A stretch of DNA of 64,000 nt from JAACFF01 sp963807975 (GTDB lineage: Bacteria > Chloroflexota > Anaerolineae > Promineifilales > Promineifilaceae), in the NCBI GenBank assembly GCA_963807975.1, contig CAWEDV010000001.1, positions 1,488,001-1,552,000 of the forward strand, given 5' to 3'. The notes beneath the pieces are model-generated. The model saw only the letters and a program-made list of their open reading frames with translations, did no database searches and had not been told where the DNA came from. How positions within the stretch are numbered: the stretch's first letter is position 1; every line of letters starts with the position of its first letter. Shown one piece after another: positions 51,974 through 60,952 of this stretch. The position numbers were made by a program, and so were the translations under genes.

Positions 51974-53065
51974 TTAGTCGCGTTTTTGCTGCTGCCTGGT
52001 AAAGGTTCGCCACCAACGATCCAGATACCAGGAAAACGGCAGCAGCGGTTTTATCACGGGCGGCTTGTAATGCTCAATATAGCGCTGTGTCGCTGTTTCA
52101 CCGGCCTGTACCAGGCGCAGATAGCGATCATCCTGCGGAAATGACCAGACGTCCCAATCGGTGGAGCGTACGCAGCAGTCACTGATATTAATCGACCGTC
52201 TTTGCGCAGACTTGCTCGCTTCATAAGATGCCGCCTGCGTTTCCACTAATGCTTCCAACACGTTCTGCGAATAAGTCATCAAATTGGTGATTTCGCGGCT
52301 TCTCTTTGGACAATTCTCCGGGGTATACAAGCGGCAGCCCAATGTCTCCCAATTCACACCGTTTACAAACCAGCGATTGTTTTCGGCAAATTGGTGTTCA
52401 TCAAAAACCTGCAGTGGATAGTTAATAAGCAGGCCGCCATCGGAATAAAAATCTCCCTGCCCAAATGCTTGCCCATCAAACTGTAGTGCCTCAAAAAACA
52501 GCGGCATGGCCTGCGTCATCAGTATGGCGTCGGCAACAGCCGCATGGGGCGTAGTGTCTGCGGAAAAGATCTCGGCCTTATGAGTAGAAAGGTTGGTCAC
52601 CACCACATAAAGATCGCGAAACCCCCATTGGCGAAATTGGGAGAAGGTCGCCATGCCGTCATCACGGCCATATTTAGCCACCACACCCTGTATCCACTGA
52701 TAATTATACTCGCTGCTGTACCAACCAAATTTCGTGGCCAAGCGTGTTACCGAGGTGAAGCTGTTCTGAATGCGCTCCAATTCCCTGCGCAGCAAACCGG
52801 GTGTGCTGCTGCGATCAGGCATAACGCCCGATTTCACAGCCGAAAGCTGCTCAATATCATAAGTACGATAGACAGCTATAATCTCGTCTATGCTCAATCG
52901 CATACTCAGCAGCGCAGCGACCGCTGCGCCAGCAGATGCGCCCGCCACGCGTTCAATTTGGGGTAAGATCGCTTCGTTCTCCAGAACACGCAGGGCACCA
53001 TGATAGGCGCTGGCCTTTACACCACCTCCTTGAAAAACGAGATTTCGGAATGGATACCTAACCAT
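51974..53065 (-). CDS. Patatin-like phospholipase
   Basis: A 363-residue Ser-Asp dyad lipase. The oxyanion motif is LVFQGGGVKASAYHGAL (near 9-25), the nucleophile elbow is GASAGAAVAALL (G-x-S-x-G, near 43) and the catalytic Asp is in FYSDGGLLINYPL (near 202). It should hydrolyse acyl esters of phospholipids or similar lipids. There is no signal peptide, so it acts inside or is exported by another route. It lies 74 bases upstream of sppA; transcription is in the same direction. Confidence 0.92.
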   Translation of the reverse strand: MVRYPFRNLVFQGGGVKASAYHGALRVLENEAILPQIERVAGASAGAAVAALLSMRLSIDEIIAVYRTYDIEQLSAVKSGVMPDRSSTPGLLRRELERIQNSFTSVTRLATKFGWYSSEYNYQWIQGVVAKYGRDDGMATFSQFRQWGFRDLYVVVTNLSTHKAEIFSADTTPHAAVADAILMTQAMPLFFEALQFDGQAFGQGDFYSDGGLLINYPLQVFDEHQFAENNRWFVNGVNWETLGCRLYTPENCPKRSREITNLMTYSQNVLEALVETQAASYEASKSAQRRSINISDCCVRSTDWDVWSFPQDDRYLRLVQAGETATQRYIEHYKPPVIKPLLPFSWYLDRWWRTFTRQQQKRD

Positions 53066-53103
53066 AATAATTAGCTCTCTTGCCCCTAACGAGGCCGGTT
53101 TGC

Positions 53104-53574
53104 TTAGCGATCGGCAATATCAACAATTTCTCCTTCAATCACACGCTGCAGCTCCATGGTCGACAGGCGCATTAGGGCATTGTTTTCCCCACCCCCTCCG
53201 TAGATAGTGGTTTCATCCATGACGGCGCTCTCCAGCAAAGTAACAATACGCTGCGGATGCCCGAAGGGAGGCACCGATCCCACAGAAAAACCCGTTATCG
53301 CCAGCACCTGCTCTCCGTTGGCCATTTTTACGCGCCGGCGAGACATGCCCAAAACGTCTGCCAGTCTCTTGCGGTGAATACGTGTCAGGCCATTGGCCAC
53401 AACCAGTATTGGACTGCCATCAGCCATGAACAGGACCGATTTAGCGATTTGTTCGGGCCTGACATTGACCGCCTCTGCCGCGGCAGCCACAGTTGGCGTT
53501 TCCACGGCTAAATGCACGATTTCAGCCTCGATATTGTGGGCAATAATAAACTGCGCGAGATCTGATGAATTCAT
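53104..53574 (-). CDS. YbaK/EbsC-family aminoacyl-tRNA deacylase
   Basis: A 156-residue editing-domain protein that likely hydrolyses mischarged aminoacyl-tRNA in trans. The fold signature is AKSVLFMADGSPILVVANGL with the conserved Lys (near 47), and the later SVGSVPPFGHP segment (near 112) forms the active site. ATG at 53574 is backed by GGAAGGA; a longer open frame runs antisense through the next gene and is rejected. The tRNA specificity (Pro, Ala or other) is undetermined. Confidence 0.9.
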   Translation of the reverse strand: MNSSDLAQFIIAHNIEAEIVHLAVETPTVAAAAEAVNVRPEQIAKSVLFMADGSPILVVANGLTRIHRKRLADVLGMSRRRVKMANGEQVLAITGFSVGSVPPFGHPQRIVTLLESAVMDETTIYGGGGENNALMRLSTMELQRVIEGEIVDIADR

Positions 53575-53661
53575 CTTTTCCTTCCATATCTGGAGCAAAA
53601 CAGCATATTCAGGCATAATTCTACCAAAAAAAGCGTTCCTACATTGGATAAATGAGTGACC

Positions 53662-55281
53662 ATGAGTCAAATTGTCAGCCACATCAACCCCCATAATCCC
53701 GATTTCCAAGCCAATTTCGAGCACAACAAGGGGCTTGTAAGCCTGCTGCGCAAGCGGCAGGAGTGGGCAGCCAGCGAACGACCTGCCCGTGTGATAAAGC
53801 GTCAGAGAGATCGAGGCAAATTGCTGGTCCGTGAACGAATCGAGGCCATTCTTGATCACAACAGCCCTTTCCTGGAACTGTCCCCCTTAGCAGCCTGGGA
53901 AATGTATGGCGGGGATGCCCCCTCCGCCGGAATCGTCACCGGTATTGGCCGTGTTTACGGATTGGAGTGTATGATTATCGCCAATGATCCCACCGTAAAG
54001 GGCGGGACCTACTTCCCGGAAACAGTTAAGAAGCATGTTCGGGCGCAGACCATCGCTGAAGAGAATCATCTACCGACGATCTATTTGGTCGATTCAGGCG
54101 GCGCGTTCCTGCACCTACAGGCCGATGTCTTCCCCGATCGCGAGCATTTCGGACGCATCTTCTATAATATCGCGCGCATGTCCGGCAAAGGAATCACTCA
54201 AATTGCGGCCGTTCTGGGATCATGCACCGCCGGAGGGGCCTATATTCCAGCCATGGCCGATGAGACGATCATCGTTCAAGATAACGGAACCATATTCCTG
54301 GCTGGCCCGCCTTTGGTAAAAGCCGCCACTGGGGAAGAGGTATCCGCCGAAGCTTTAGGAGGCGCCGACGTGCACACACGCCTCAGCGGAGTCGCCGATC
54401 ATTTCGCCGCCGACGAGCAACAGGCCTTGGAACAGGTACGAGAAATTGTCAGCCATCTGAACCGCAGCGTGCGTATGCCTGTCGTCTTACAGGAAGCGGA
54501 AGACCCCAAATATGATCCTGAGGAACTCTATGGAGTAATCCCCGTCGATACCCGCCAAACCTATGATGTCCGGGAGGTTATCGCCCGGCTGGTCGATGGT
54601 TCGCGGCTCAGCGAGTTCAAGACACGTTATGGCACGACCGTCGTCTGTGGATTCGCCCATATCATGGGCATACCCGTGGGCATCATTGCCAACAATGGCC
54701 TGCTTTTTAGCGAATCAGCGTTGAAAGCAACCCACTTCATCCAGCTTTGCGGTCAGCGTGGCACCCCCCTGCTCTTCATGCAAAACATTGCCGGCTTCAT
54801 GGTTGGCAAGAAATATGAGAACAGCGGCATTGCCAAAGATGGGGCCAAGATGGTCATGGCGGTCAGCAATGTCAACGTCCCGCGCATCACCCTGCTTCAC
54901 GGGGTAAGTCATGGTGCAGGTAACTATGGCATGTCTGGCCGAGCCTACGATCCCCGCTACCTCTTCAGCTGGCCCAACAGCCGCATCAGTGTCATGAGCG
55001 GCGAGGCCGCAGCCAATACTTTGTGGACTGTAGGCAAAAACCGCACCGTGCAGAAGCTGGAAAAGCCTACCGAAGTGGACATTCTCCAGGCTGAGAAAGA
55101 TTTTATGCGGCCTGTGCTCAACAAGTATGAAGAAGAAAGCAGCCCTTACTATGCCACGGCCCGGCTTTGGGATGATGGCATTCTCGATCCCGCGCAAACG
55201 CGCCAGGCGCTCGCTCTCGCCTTTGCCACTACCCTTTATGCTCCAATGCCTGATGATCGCTTCGGTACTTTCCGAATGTAA
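53662..55281 (+). CDS. Acyl-CoA carboxylase, carboxyltransferase subunit (MCC/PCC beta type)
   Basis: A 539-residue crotonase-fold carboxyltransferase that moves CO2 from biotin to an acyl-CoA. It contains both N and C carboxyltransferase domains: ARERIE-like LLVRERIEAILD, YLVDSGGAFLHLQADVFPD (near 133) and GSCTAGGAYIPAMADETI (near 176), then LLFMQNIAGFMVGKKYE (near 370), HGVSHGAGNYGMSGRAYDP and MSGEAAANTLWTV. The pattern QNIxGFMVGxxYE is typical of methylcrotonyl-CoA carboxylase beta. No biotin carboxylase or BCCP gene is adjacent, so its alpha partner must be elsewhere. The start could also be GTG at 53656. Confidence 0.9.
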   Translation: MSQIVSHINPHNPDFQANFEHNKGLVSLLRKRQEWAASERPARVIKRQRDRGKLLVRERIEAILDHNSPFLELSPLAAWEMYGGDAPSAGIVTGIGRVYGLECMIIANDPTVKGGTYFPETVKKHVRAQTIAEENHLPTIYLVDSGGAFLHLQADVFPDREHFGRIFYNIARMSGKGITQIAAVLGSCTAGGAYIPAMADETIIVQDNGTIFLAGPPLVKAATGEEVSAEALGGADVHTRLSGVADHFAADEQQALEQVREIVSHLNRSVRMPVVLQEAEDPKYDPEELYGVIPVDTRQTYDVREVIARLVDGSRLSEFKTRYGTTVVCGFAHIMGIPVGIIANNGLLFSESALKATHFIQLCGQRGTPLLFMQNIAGFMVGKKYENSGIAKDGAKMVMAVSNVNVPRITLLHGVSHGAGNYGMSGRAYDPRYLFSWPNSRISVMSGEAAANTLWTVGKNRTVQKLEKPTEVDILQAEKDFMRPVLNKYEEESSPYYATARLWDDGILDPAQTRQALALAFATTLYAPMPDDRFGTFRM

Positions 55282-55394
55282 TAAGAAAGCTTCGAGCGGA
55301 AAATTAACAACAATTATGATCCGGGACACGATTATCGAAAACTGGCCAGCAACCGTAAGCGTTAATCGGCGTCCCACCTTCAGGAGAGACAGAA

Positions 55395-56498
55395 ATGTCA
55401 CTTAGCATCGGTATTATCGGCCTGCCCAACGTTGGAAAAAGCACCGTTTTTAACGCCCTCACGGAAACCCAGCACGCGGAGGTTGCCAATTACCCGTTTT
55501 GCACCATCCAACCCAACAAAGCAATCGTACCCGTGCCTGATGGCCGTTTAGACAAACTTCACGAATTAGTTGGGGTAGCGGATAAAATCTACGCCACCAT
55601 CGACTTTGTGGATATTGCCGGCCTGGTAAAAGGGGCGAGCCAAGGGGAAGGGTTAGGAAACCAGTTCCTGGGCAATATCAGGGATGCAGATGCCATCGTC
55701 CACGTTGTGCGCTGTTTTGACGATCCCAATGTGGTTCATATCAGCGCCCAGCCCGAACCGCGCGTCGATATCGATATAGTGGCCACTGAGCTCATTTTGG
55801 CCGACCTGCAGCAGCTTGAAAATAAGATTGAAAGGCTTGAACGGCAGATTAAGGGCGACCGCAAAGTATACGGCCCACTGCTCGATTTATCCCGTACCCT
55901 GCAGGATCACTTGCAAAGCGGAGAGCCCGTGCAAAGTTTTGCCGGACAGGAAAGCGAGGTATTCATCAGGTTCAACAAAGAAATGCGATTCCTTACGGCC
56001 AAACCGGTCATCTTCGTCGCCAATGTAGATGAGGAGGCCTTGACCGCAGGCAACGCTTACCTGGCCGAGGTCTGTGCTGTTGCCGCCGAACAGAGTGCTG
56101 AGGTTATCACCTTATGCGCCAGCCTGGAGCAAGAACTTGTCGACCTTCCGCAAGATGAAAAAGAGGAATACCTGCTCATTTCCGGGGTAGAAGAAATCGG
56201 CCTCGCCCAGCTTATTCGCAAGAGCTACCATCTGCTCAGTCTGATCAGCTTTTTTTCTATGAATGAAAATGAGGTCCGCGCTTGGACCATCCGCGAAGGG
56301 TGGACAGCTCCCCAGGCTGCAGGCGTCATTCATACTGATTTTGAAAAAGGGTTCATCCGGGCCGAGGTCTTGAGCTTCGCTGCCTTTGCCCAACATGGCA
56401 GCTCAACTGCTGCCAAAGCCGCCGGCGTTCTACGTATCGAAGGCAAAGAATACATCGTCGAGGACGGAGATGTGATCTACTTCCGCTTTAACGTTTAA
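55395..56498 (+). CDS. ychF: Redox-regulated ATPase YchF (OLA1 family)
   Basis: A 367-residue Obg-family P-loop protein that binds ATP more than GTP and associates with ribosomes. It shows G1 GLPNVGKST (near 8), the G2 region NYPFCTIQPN, G3 DIAGLVKGASQGEGLGNQFL and the altered G4 VANVDEEAL (NVDE, replacing NKxD) typical of YchF. A coiled-coil hairpin lies at about 130-170, and the C-terminal TGS domain has TIREGWTAPQAAGVIHTDF. AGGAGA precedes ATG. Downstream are 9 bases to a convergent gene. Confidence 0.97.
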   Translation: MSLSIGIIGLPNVGKSTVFNALTETQHAEVANYPFCTIQPNKAIVPVPDGRLDKLHELVGVADKIYATIDFVDIAGLVKGASQGEGLGNQFLGNIRDADAIVHVVRCFDDPNVVHISAQPEPRVDIDIVATELILADLQQLENKIERLERQIKGDRKVYGPLLDLSRTLQDHLQSGEPVQSFAGQESEVFIRFNKEMRFLTAKPVIFVANVDEEALTAGNAYLAEVCAVAAEQSAEVITLCASLEQELVDLPQDEKEEYLLISGVEEIGLAQLIRKSYHLLSLISFFSMNENEVRAWTIREGWTAPQAAGVIHTDFEKGFIRAEVLSFAAFAQHGSSTAAKAAGVLRIEGKEYIVEDGDVIYFRFNV

Positions 56499-56507
56499 AT
56501 CTATCGC

Positions 56508-57215
56508 TTAGTCCACCTGTAACAGCCAGCAGATCTGCCCATCATCTGCCCACTCAATGCGCCGATCTTCCTTGCCAAAACTACGACGAACGCCCCGCAA
56601 TAATTTCTGCAAACGCCGGATATACAAGGGCTTGTCAGTAGATGCGCGTTGGAATGTCTTGATTTTCCTCAGGTCATAACTGCGGATGGAACCAGCGATG
56701 ATTCCCTCTTTTTCGTGAACCTGATCCTTCTCAAGTTCCAGGCTTGTCAGTGCTTCCCCCATTCTCTGAATATTTACCATTTCCATGACCAGGACATCAA
56801 ATGCGGTTTCGTTTGCATCACCTTTCAAGACCGACCATACTGCGCTCAGAGCGCCAGCCATTTGTTCAGCGTCGCCGAGATCTATATTAAGTCTGGCCCG
56901 TTCCAGTTCACTATGCTCTCCAGAAATATGGCTGGATGCAGGTCGCAGTGCTACCGACTTTTCCAGGCGCGGGAAGCGTATATCTCTAAAGAGCACCTCA
57001 TGCAGCCAGATAGCATCGGGCACAATTACCAGGTCACCCGCCTGCTCAATTATTCCTTCCTCCTGGCAGATCTGGAAGAAGTCATCCAGCAGGATTCCAC
57101 CGGCAGGAACGGGCAGACCTGATCGCGCCGCCTGATCCAGTAGTTTTCCTTTGTGGGCTACAGTGCGCTTGCGCGTTCTTCCTGACCCCAACCAAATAAA
57201 TGGCGTTTTACGCAT
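56508..57215 (-). CDS. Short PEP-synthase/PPDK-like protein, probable partial domain
   Basis: A 235-residue protein. The N-terminal KGKLLDQAARSGLPVPAGGI resembles the K-x-x-x-L-x-x-x-x-x-x-G-L-P-V-P-x-G start of the ATP-binding domain of pyruvate phosphate dikinase/PEP synthase, and its end (IEWADDGQICWLLQV) resembles the IEW-x-x-x-G-x-x-x-x-LQ close of that domain. The middle is shortened, with DVLVMEMVNIQRMG as the only other likeness. The phosphohistidine and PEP-binding domains are missing, so a full dikinase reaction is not possible. It overlaps the end of the SpoU methyltransferase gene by eight bases and is co-expressed with it. The function is unknown. Confidence 0.65.
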   Translation of the reverse strand: MRKTPFIWLGSGRTRKRTVAHKGKLLDQAARSGLPVPAGGILLDDFFQICQEEGIIEQAGDLVIVPDAIWLHEVLFRDIRFPRLEKSVALRPASSHISGEHSELERARLNIDLGDAEQMAGALSAVWSVLKGDANETAFDVLVMEMVNIQRMGEALTSLELEKDQVHEKEGIIAGSIRSYDLRKIKTFQRASTDKPLYIRRLQKLLRGVRRSFGKEDRRIEWADDGQICWLLQVD

Positions 57216-58035
57216 GAGCTACCGGTTTCTCCGACCATTTACGGCCGATTTCATATAGAACAACCGCTGCCGCTGCATTCACCGAAAATGAGTCAACATC
57301 CTCACCCATGGGAATAGATACCAGTTGGTCGACAGCATCTGTCACCTTACGCGCCAATCCCCATGCTTCACTGCCCATAAGAACTGCCACCCCAGCGTCT
57401 GAAAACTGCGCTGCCGGCAGTGAGACGTCACCATCTACGGCCGTGCCCACCGTTTCAATCCCCAAGCCCCGTAGTTGTTTGATCAAAAGCAGCGCCTGGT
57501 CACAATAGAAAACCGGCACCCTGAAGATACTCCCCATCCCCGTTCGCAGTGCCTTGGGATGGTAAGGATCACTGATACCGGAGGCCGCGAAAGCCGCTGC
57601 CCCCGAGGCGTGCGCCGTGCGCAGCATTGCCCCTACGTTTCCCGGATCCTTGACATCAACCGCAGCCAGAATCAACGGCCGTTCCTTCTCCTTTAAAATA
57701 TCAGCCAACTGACGCTGCTCCGGCATTCTGATCAGCCCTAGAACCTGGCCCAGATCCCGATCACCTACAATACCTGTTATCACTTGATCAGGAACCATTG
57801 TGATCCGGCTGCCCTGCTCTTCTAAGTCAGCCAGCAAATTCTGAATCCGCGTTCCTGAATCTTGCAGGAACCCATCGGTAGCTATCACCCATTCTATCTT
57901 TACGCCGGCCCGCAGGGCGCGTTCGTGCAGACGTATTCCCTCGATGGAGAAATAACCGCCTCTTTCCCGCCCTTTGCGCGTCGCCGTGCGGCGAACCATT
58001 TCTGCTCGCTGCTGCCAACTGTTTTCTTGATTCAT
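57208..58035 (-). CDS. SpoU/TrmH-family RNA 2'-O-methyltransferase
   Basis: A SPOUT-fold enzyme of about 275 residues that methylates a ribose 2'-OH in rRNA or tRNA. The N-terminal substrate-binding domain (RKGRERGGYFSIEGIRLHE, L30e-like) precedes the three SpoU motifs: PLILAAVDVKDPGNVGAMLRT (motif 1, near 145), VAVLMGSEAWGLARKVTD (motif 2) and VSIPMGEDVDSFSVNAAAAV (motif 3), which form the knot and bind SAM. ATG at 58035 is taken; the longer open frame would start inside the tRNA-Pro terminator. No SD is evident. RlmB/TsnR-like, with target unknown. Confidence 0.9.
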   Translation of the reverse strand: MNQENSWQQRAEMVRRTATRKGRERGGYFSIEGIRLHERALRAGVKIEWVIATDGFLQDSGTRIQNLLADLEEQGSRITMVPDQVITGIVGDRDLGQVLGLIRMPEQRQLADILKEKERPLILAAVDVKDPGNVGAMLRTAHASGAAAFAASGISDPYHPKALRTGMGSIFRVPVFYCDQALLLIKQLRGLGIETVGTAVDGDVSLPAAQFSDAGVAVLMGSEAWGLARKVTDAVDQLVSIPMGEDVDSFSVNAAAAVVLYEIGRKWSEKPVAHA

Positions 58036-58081
58036 GGTGAGAGGGAGAGGATAACATTCAGGCCCGTTGTTGACAATAAAA

Positions 58082-58113
58082 AGACCACGCAGGAAGAACA
58101 TCCTGCGTGGTCT
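58082..58113 (-). terminator. Intrinsic terminator of tRNA-Pro
   Basis: AGACCACGCAGGA (58082-58094) pairs over 13 bases with TCCTGCGTGGTCT (58101-58113), loop of six. On the reverse strand a TTTTT run follows, directly downstream of tRNA-Pro. Confidence 0.92.
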
Positions 58114-58122
58114 CGTTGACTG

Positions 58123-58196
<74 letters not shown>

Positions 58197-58484
58197 AACA
58201 GGCAGAATTATAGAGCAAGACATGTATATTGCAAGCTGGTTGGAGCATCCTTAAGGTGAACCAAAACGGTTTTCAAGAGGCACAATTTCTTGTCTCATTG
58301 TCCATCAATATGCCCTGATAAGGGCTGCCGTATTAACCTTTCCATAGAGCAGGTGAACAGCTTACCCGCCAAAACGTCACCAATATGACGCCCTTGATCG
58401 CTCTGATACAATAGGGGGCTGATTTATTAAGATTAGTGAGCACCATGATTGCTCACAGTGTACTGCAAGTGAGGAACTCGAAAT

Positions 58485-59498
58485 TTGAGACGGTGGCAAT
58501 TTTGGCTGGGCATACTGATCAGCATCATCTTTGTATGGATGGCGCTGCAGGGCTTAAAACTAGACCAGGTTTGGCTTCAAATTCGCGGCGCCAACTATTG
58601 GTGGCTCTTTCCCAGCGTGCTGGTCTATTTTCTGGCCGTTTGGGCCCGCACCTGGCGCTGGGGCTACATGTTACGGCCGTTGAAAAAAGTCTCCACGCCC
58701 CGCCTTTTTCCCGTCGTCGTCATCGGCTACATGGGCAACAATATCTTTCCCTTCCGTGCCGGTGAGCTGCTGCGCTCCTATGTCTTGCGCCTGCGCGAAG
58801 ACATCCCCATCAGCGCCAGCATCGCCACGGTTATCGTCGAGCGCGTATTTGACGGCCTGGTCATGCTCGCCTTTGTCTTCATCGCCCTCCCCTTGACCCC
58901 CATCCCAGGTGACAACGAGGGCCGTATTCGGGCCATCGTCACTCTGGCCAGCGGCGCTTTTTTTGCCGCCATGATTCTTTTCTTCATTCTGGCTGCCTTC
59001 CCTGACCAATTTTACCGCCTGGCTCAATGGGTTGGCGACCGCCTGCTGCCCCAAAAGATCGCCAACCCTCTGCTGGAATTTCTGCAAAGATTCTTGTCCG
59101 GTCTTGAATCGCTGCGCAGTTTTCGCAGCGTGATCATGATTTTCTTCACCTCTGTCGTCATCTGGCTTTTAGAGACAGTGAAGTATTGGTTCATCATGCA
59201 GGCCTTCCCCTTTGAAGTTAGCTTTTTCGCCTTGATGCTTATGAATGGGGTCGTGAATCTGGCCACCACCCTGCCCTCGGCCCCTGGCTATGTGGGCACA
59301 TTTGATGAACCGGGAATCGAGATCCTTAAATTGTACGCTGTGGAAGCAAACATCGCCGCTGCCTATACCCTTGTGCTGCATGTCGCCCTTTGGCTGCCCA
59401 TCACCATTTTGGGCGGTTACTTTATGATCCGTGAAGGGCTCAGCCTGTCCGCCCTTGGTGATGCTATGAAAGGAACCGAAGAGGAAGTCACCCTATGA
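58485..59498 (+). CDS. Lysylphosphatidylglycerol synthase TM-region / flippase-like membrane protein (UPF0104)
   Basis: A 337-residue polytopic protein with about eight membrane segments. Its signatures, RTWRWGYMLRPLKKVST, IGYMGNNIFPFRAGELLRSYVL (read as IGYMGNNIFPFRAGELL) and PGYVGTFDEPGIEIL, belong to the family related to the flippase half of MprF and to dolichol-/polyisoprenoid-linked transport proteins. It lacks the aminoacyl-transferase domain. It probably moves or binds lipid-linked compounds. The start is TTG. Its stop overlaps the FAD oxidoreductase start (ATGA). Confidence 0.85.
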   Translation: MRRWQFWLGILISIIFVWMALQGLKLDQVWLQIRGANYWWLFPSVLVYFLAVWARTWRWGYMLRPLKKVSTPRLFPVVVIGYMGNNIFPFRAGELLRSYVLRLREDIPISASIATVIVERVFDGLVMLAFVFIALPLTPIPGDNEGRIRAIVTLASGAFFAAMILFFILAAFPDQFYRLAQWVGDRLLPQKIANPLLEFLQRFLSGLESLRSFRSVIMIFFTSVVIWLLETVKYWFIMQAFPFEVSFFALMLMNGVVNLATTLPSAPGYVGTFDEPGIEILKLYAVEANIAAAYTLVLHVALWLPITILGGYFMIREGLSLSALGDAMKGTEEEVTL

Positions 59499-60811
59499 AA
59501 ATCGCCGTTATCGGAACCGGTATCGCCGGACTCTCCGCCGCCTATGACCTGCTAGCCGAGGGTCATGAGGTCATACTATACGAAGCCAGCGATCAAGCCG
59601 GTGGGCTGGCATCCGGGTTCCGCGATGAGCGCTGGAAATGGCCCCTGGAAAAATTCTACCACCACCTCTTTACCTCAGATAAAGAAATCATTGGTTTGGT
59701 CGATGAATTGGGTATGCGCGACCAACTATTCTTCCCCAGACCGACCACTTCCGTTATCTATGATGGTCAAATCGTGCCCTTTGATTCTGTGCCACGCTGG
59801 ATTACCTATCCTGGTTTTAACCTGTTCGATGTCGCCCGTTTTGGGTTGGTAAGCGCTTATCTGCGTTTCTCCAAACCGTGGCGCAAGCTGGAACAGGAAA
59901 CGGCCGATCAATGGCTGCGCCGTTGGTATGGCGACAAAATCTATGAAGGCACCTGGAGACCCATGCTCATCGGTAAATTTGGTCCGCATTATCTCGAAGC
60001 CAATATGGCCTGGATGTGGGCCAGGCTTCACGTACGTTCACCCAAGCTGGGCTATTTTGAAGGTGGATTCCAGGCTTTTATTGATACCCTGCTCAATGCG
60101 GTTCGCGAGCGTGGCGGGGAAGTTCACTTCAATCACCCCGTTCAGGCCATCGGTTATAATGAAAGCAATGAATTGGAAATAACTGCCGGCGCCGGAAGCG
60201 CTGCTTTTGATCGTATATTGGCCACCACCTCCCCCAGCCAGCTGGCGCGGATGGCGCCCACATTGCCTGAATACTACCTGGGCAAACTGCTGGACCTAAA
60301 GAGTATGGGAGCCGTGGTGATGACCTTTGCTCTCAAACAGTCCCTGTTGACCCAAAACCATACCTATTGGCTTAACATTCCTGCCGCTTCCCCGGATAAG
60401 AGCAAAAATGAATTCCCATTCCTGGCCCTCGTCGAGCATACAAACTACATCGATCGCCAACATTATGGCGGTGATCATATCATATACTGCGGGGACTATG
60501 TCACACCTGATCATCCTTACCTGACCATGGACGAGGATGAGCTAGAAGCGCTGTTTACCTCTGCGCTGCAGCGCATCAACCCCTCATTTAAAAAAGAGTG
60601 GGTGCGCCGCAGCTGGCTTTTCCGCGCCAAATATGCTCAGCCTGTGCCGCTGATCAACCATTCCCAGAATATTCCTGACTTGCGCACACCGCTGCCCGGT
60701 TTGTATTTGGCCAGCATGAGCCAGGTCTACCCTTGGGATCGCGGCACCAATTTTGCCGTTGAGATCGGCCGTCGCGCAGCTCGCCTGATTTTGAAAGATT
60801 TGAATGTCTAA
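59495..60811 (+). CDS. FAD-dependent amine-oxidase-type oxidoreductase
   Basis: A 438-residue flavoprotein. The N-terminal dinucleotide fold IAVIGTGIAGLSAAYDL (G-x-G-x-x-G, near 4-20) is followed by YEASDQAGGLASGF, binding FAD. The C-terminal FAD-closing motif is GLYLASMSQVYPWDRGTNFAV (near 405; quoted as GLYLASMSQVYPWDRGT). FEGGFQAFIDTLL near 190 matches the protoporphyrinogen oxidase/phytoene desaturase/UDP-galactopyranose mutase group. Given the flippase before and UDP-sugar dehydrogenase after, a lipid- or sugar-modifying role is more likely than heme synthesis, but not proven. Confidence 0.85.
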   Translation: MKIAVIGTGIAGLSAAYDLLAEGHEVILYEASDQAGGLASGFRDERWKWPLEKFYHHLFTSDKEIIGLVDELGMRDQLFFPRPTTSVIYDGQIVPFDSVPRWITYPGFNLFDVARFGLVSAYLRFSKPWRKLEQETADQWLRRWYGDKIYEGTWRPMLIGKFGPHYLEANMAWMWARLHVRSPKLGYFEGGFQAFIDTLLNAVRERGGEVHFNHPVQAIGYNESNELEITAGAGSAAFDRILATTSPSQLARMAPTLPEYYLGKLLDLKSMGAVVMTFALKQSLLTQNHTYWLNIPAASPDKSKNEFPFLALVEHTNYIDRQHYGGDHIIYCGDYVTPDHPYLTMDEDELEALFTSALQRINPSFKKEWVRRSWLFRAKYAQPVPLINHSQNIPDLRTPLPGLYLASMSQVYPWDRGTNFAVEIGRRAARLILKDLNV

Positions 60812-60952
60812 AACCTTACCTTTCACCAGCCTACGGCGCGTAGGTTGATCAGAGGGAATACAAGGAACGATAAGCAATTTACTGAAAGCAAATTAAGGCA
60901 AAATAGTTATAATTAAGCATATGTCTCAAATCGAGATATCGGAGAACGACCC

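Noticed and set aside
53575..53859. N-terminal extension of the YbaK-like gene
   Set aside because: It overlaps the start of the divergent carboxyltransferase gene; ATG at 53574 has a good SD.
58036..58101. Upstream start of the SpoU methyltransferase
   Set aside because: That start would lie within the tRNA-Pro terminator hairpin.
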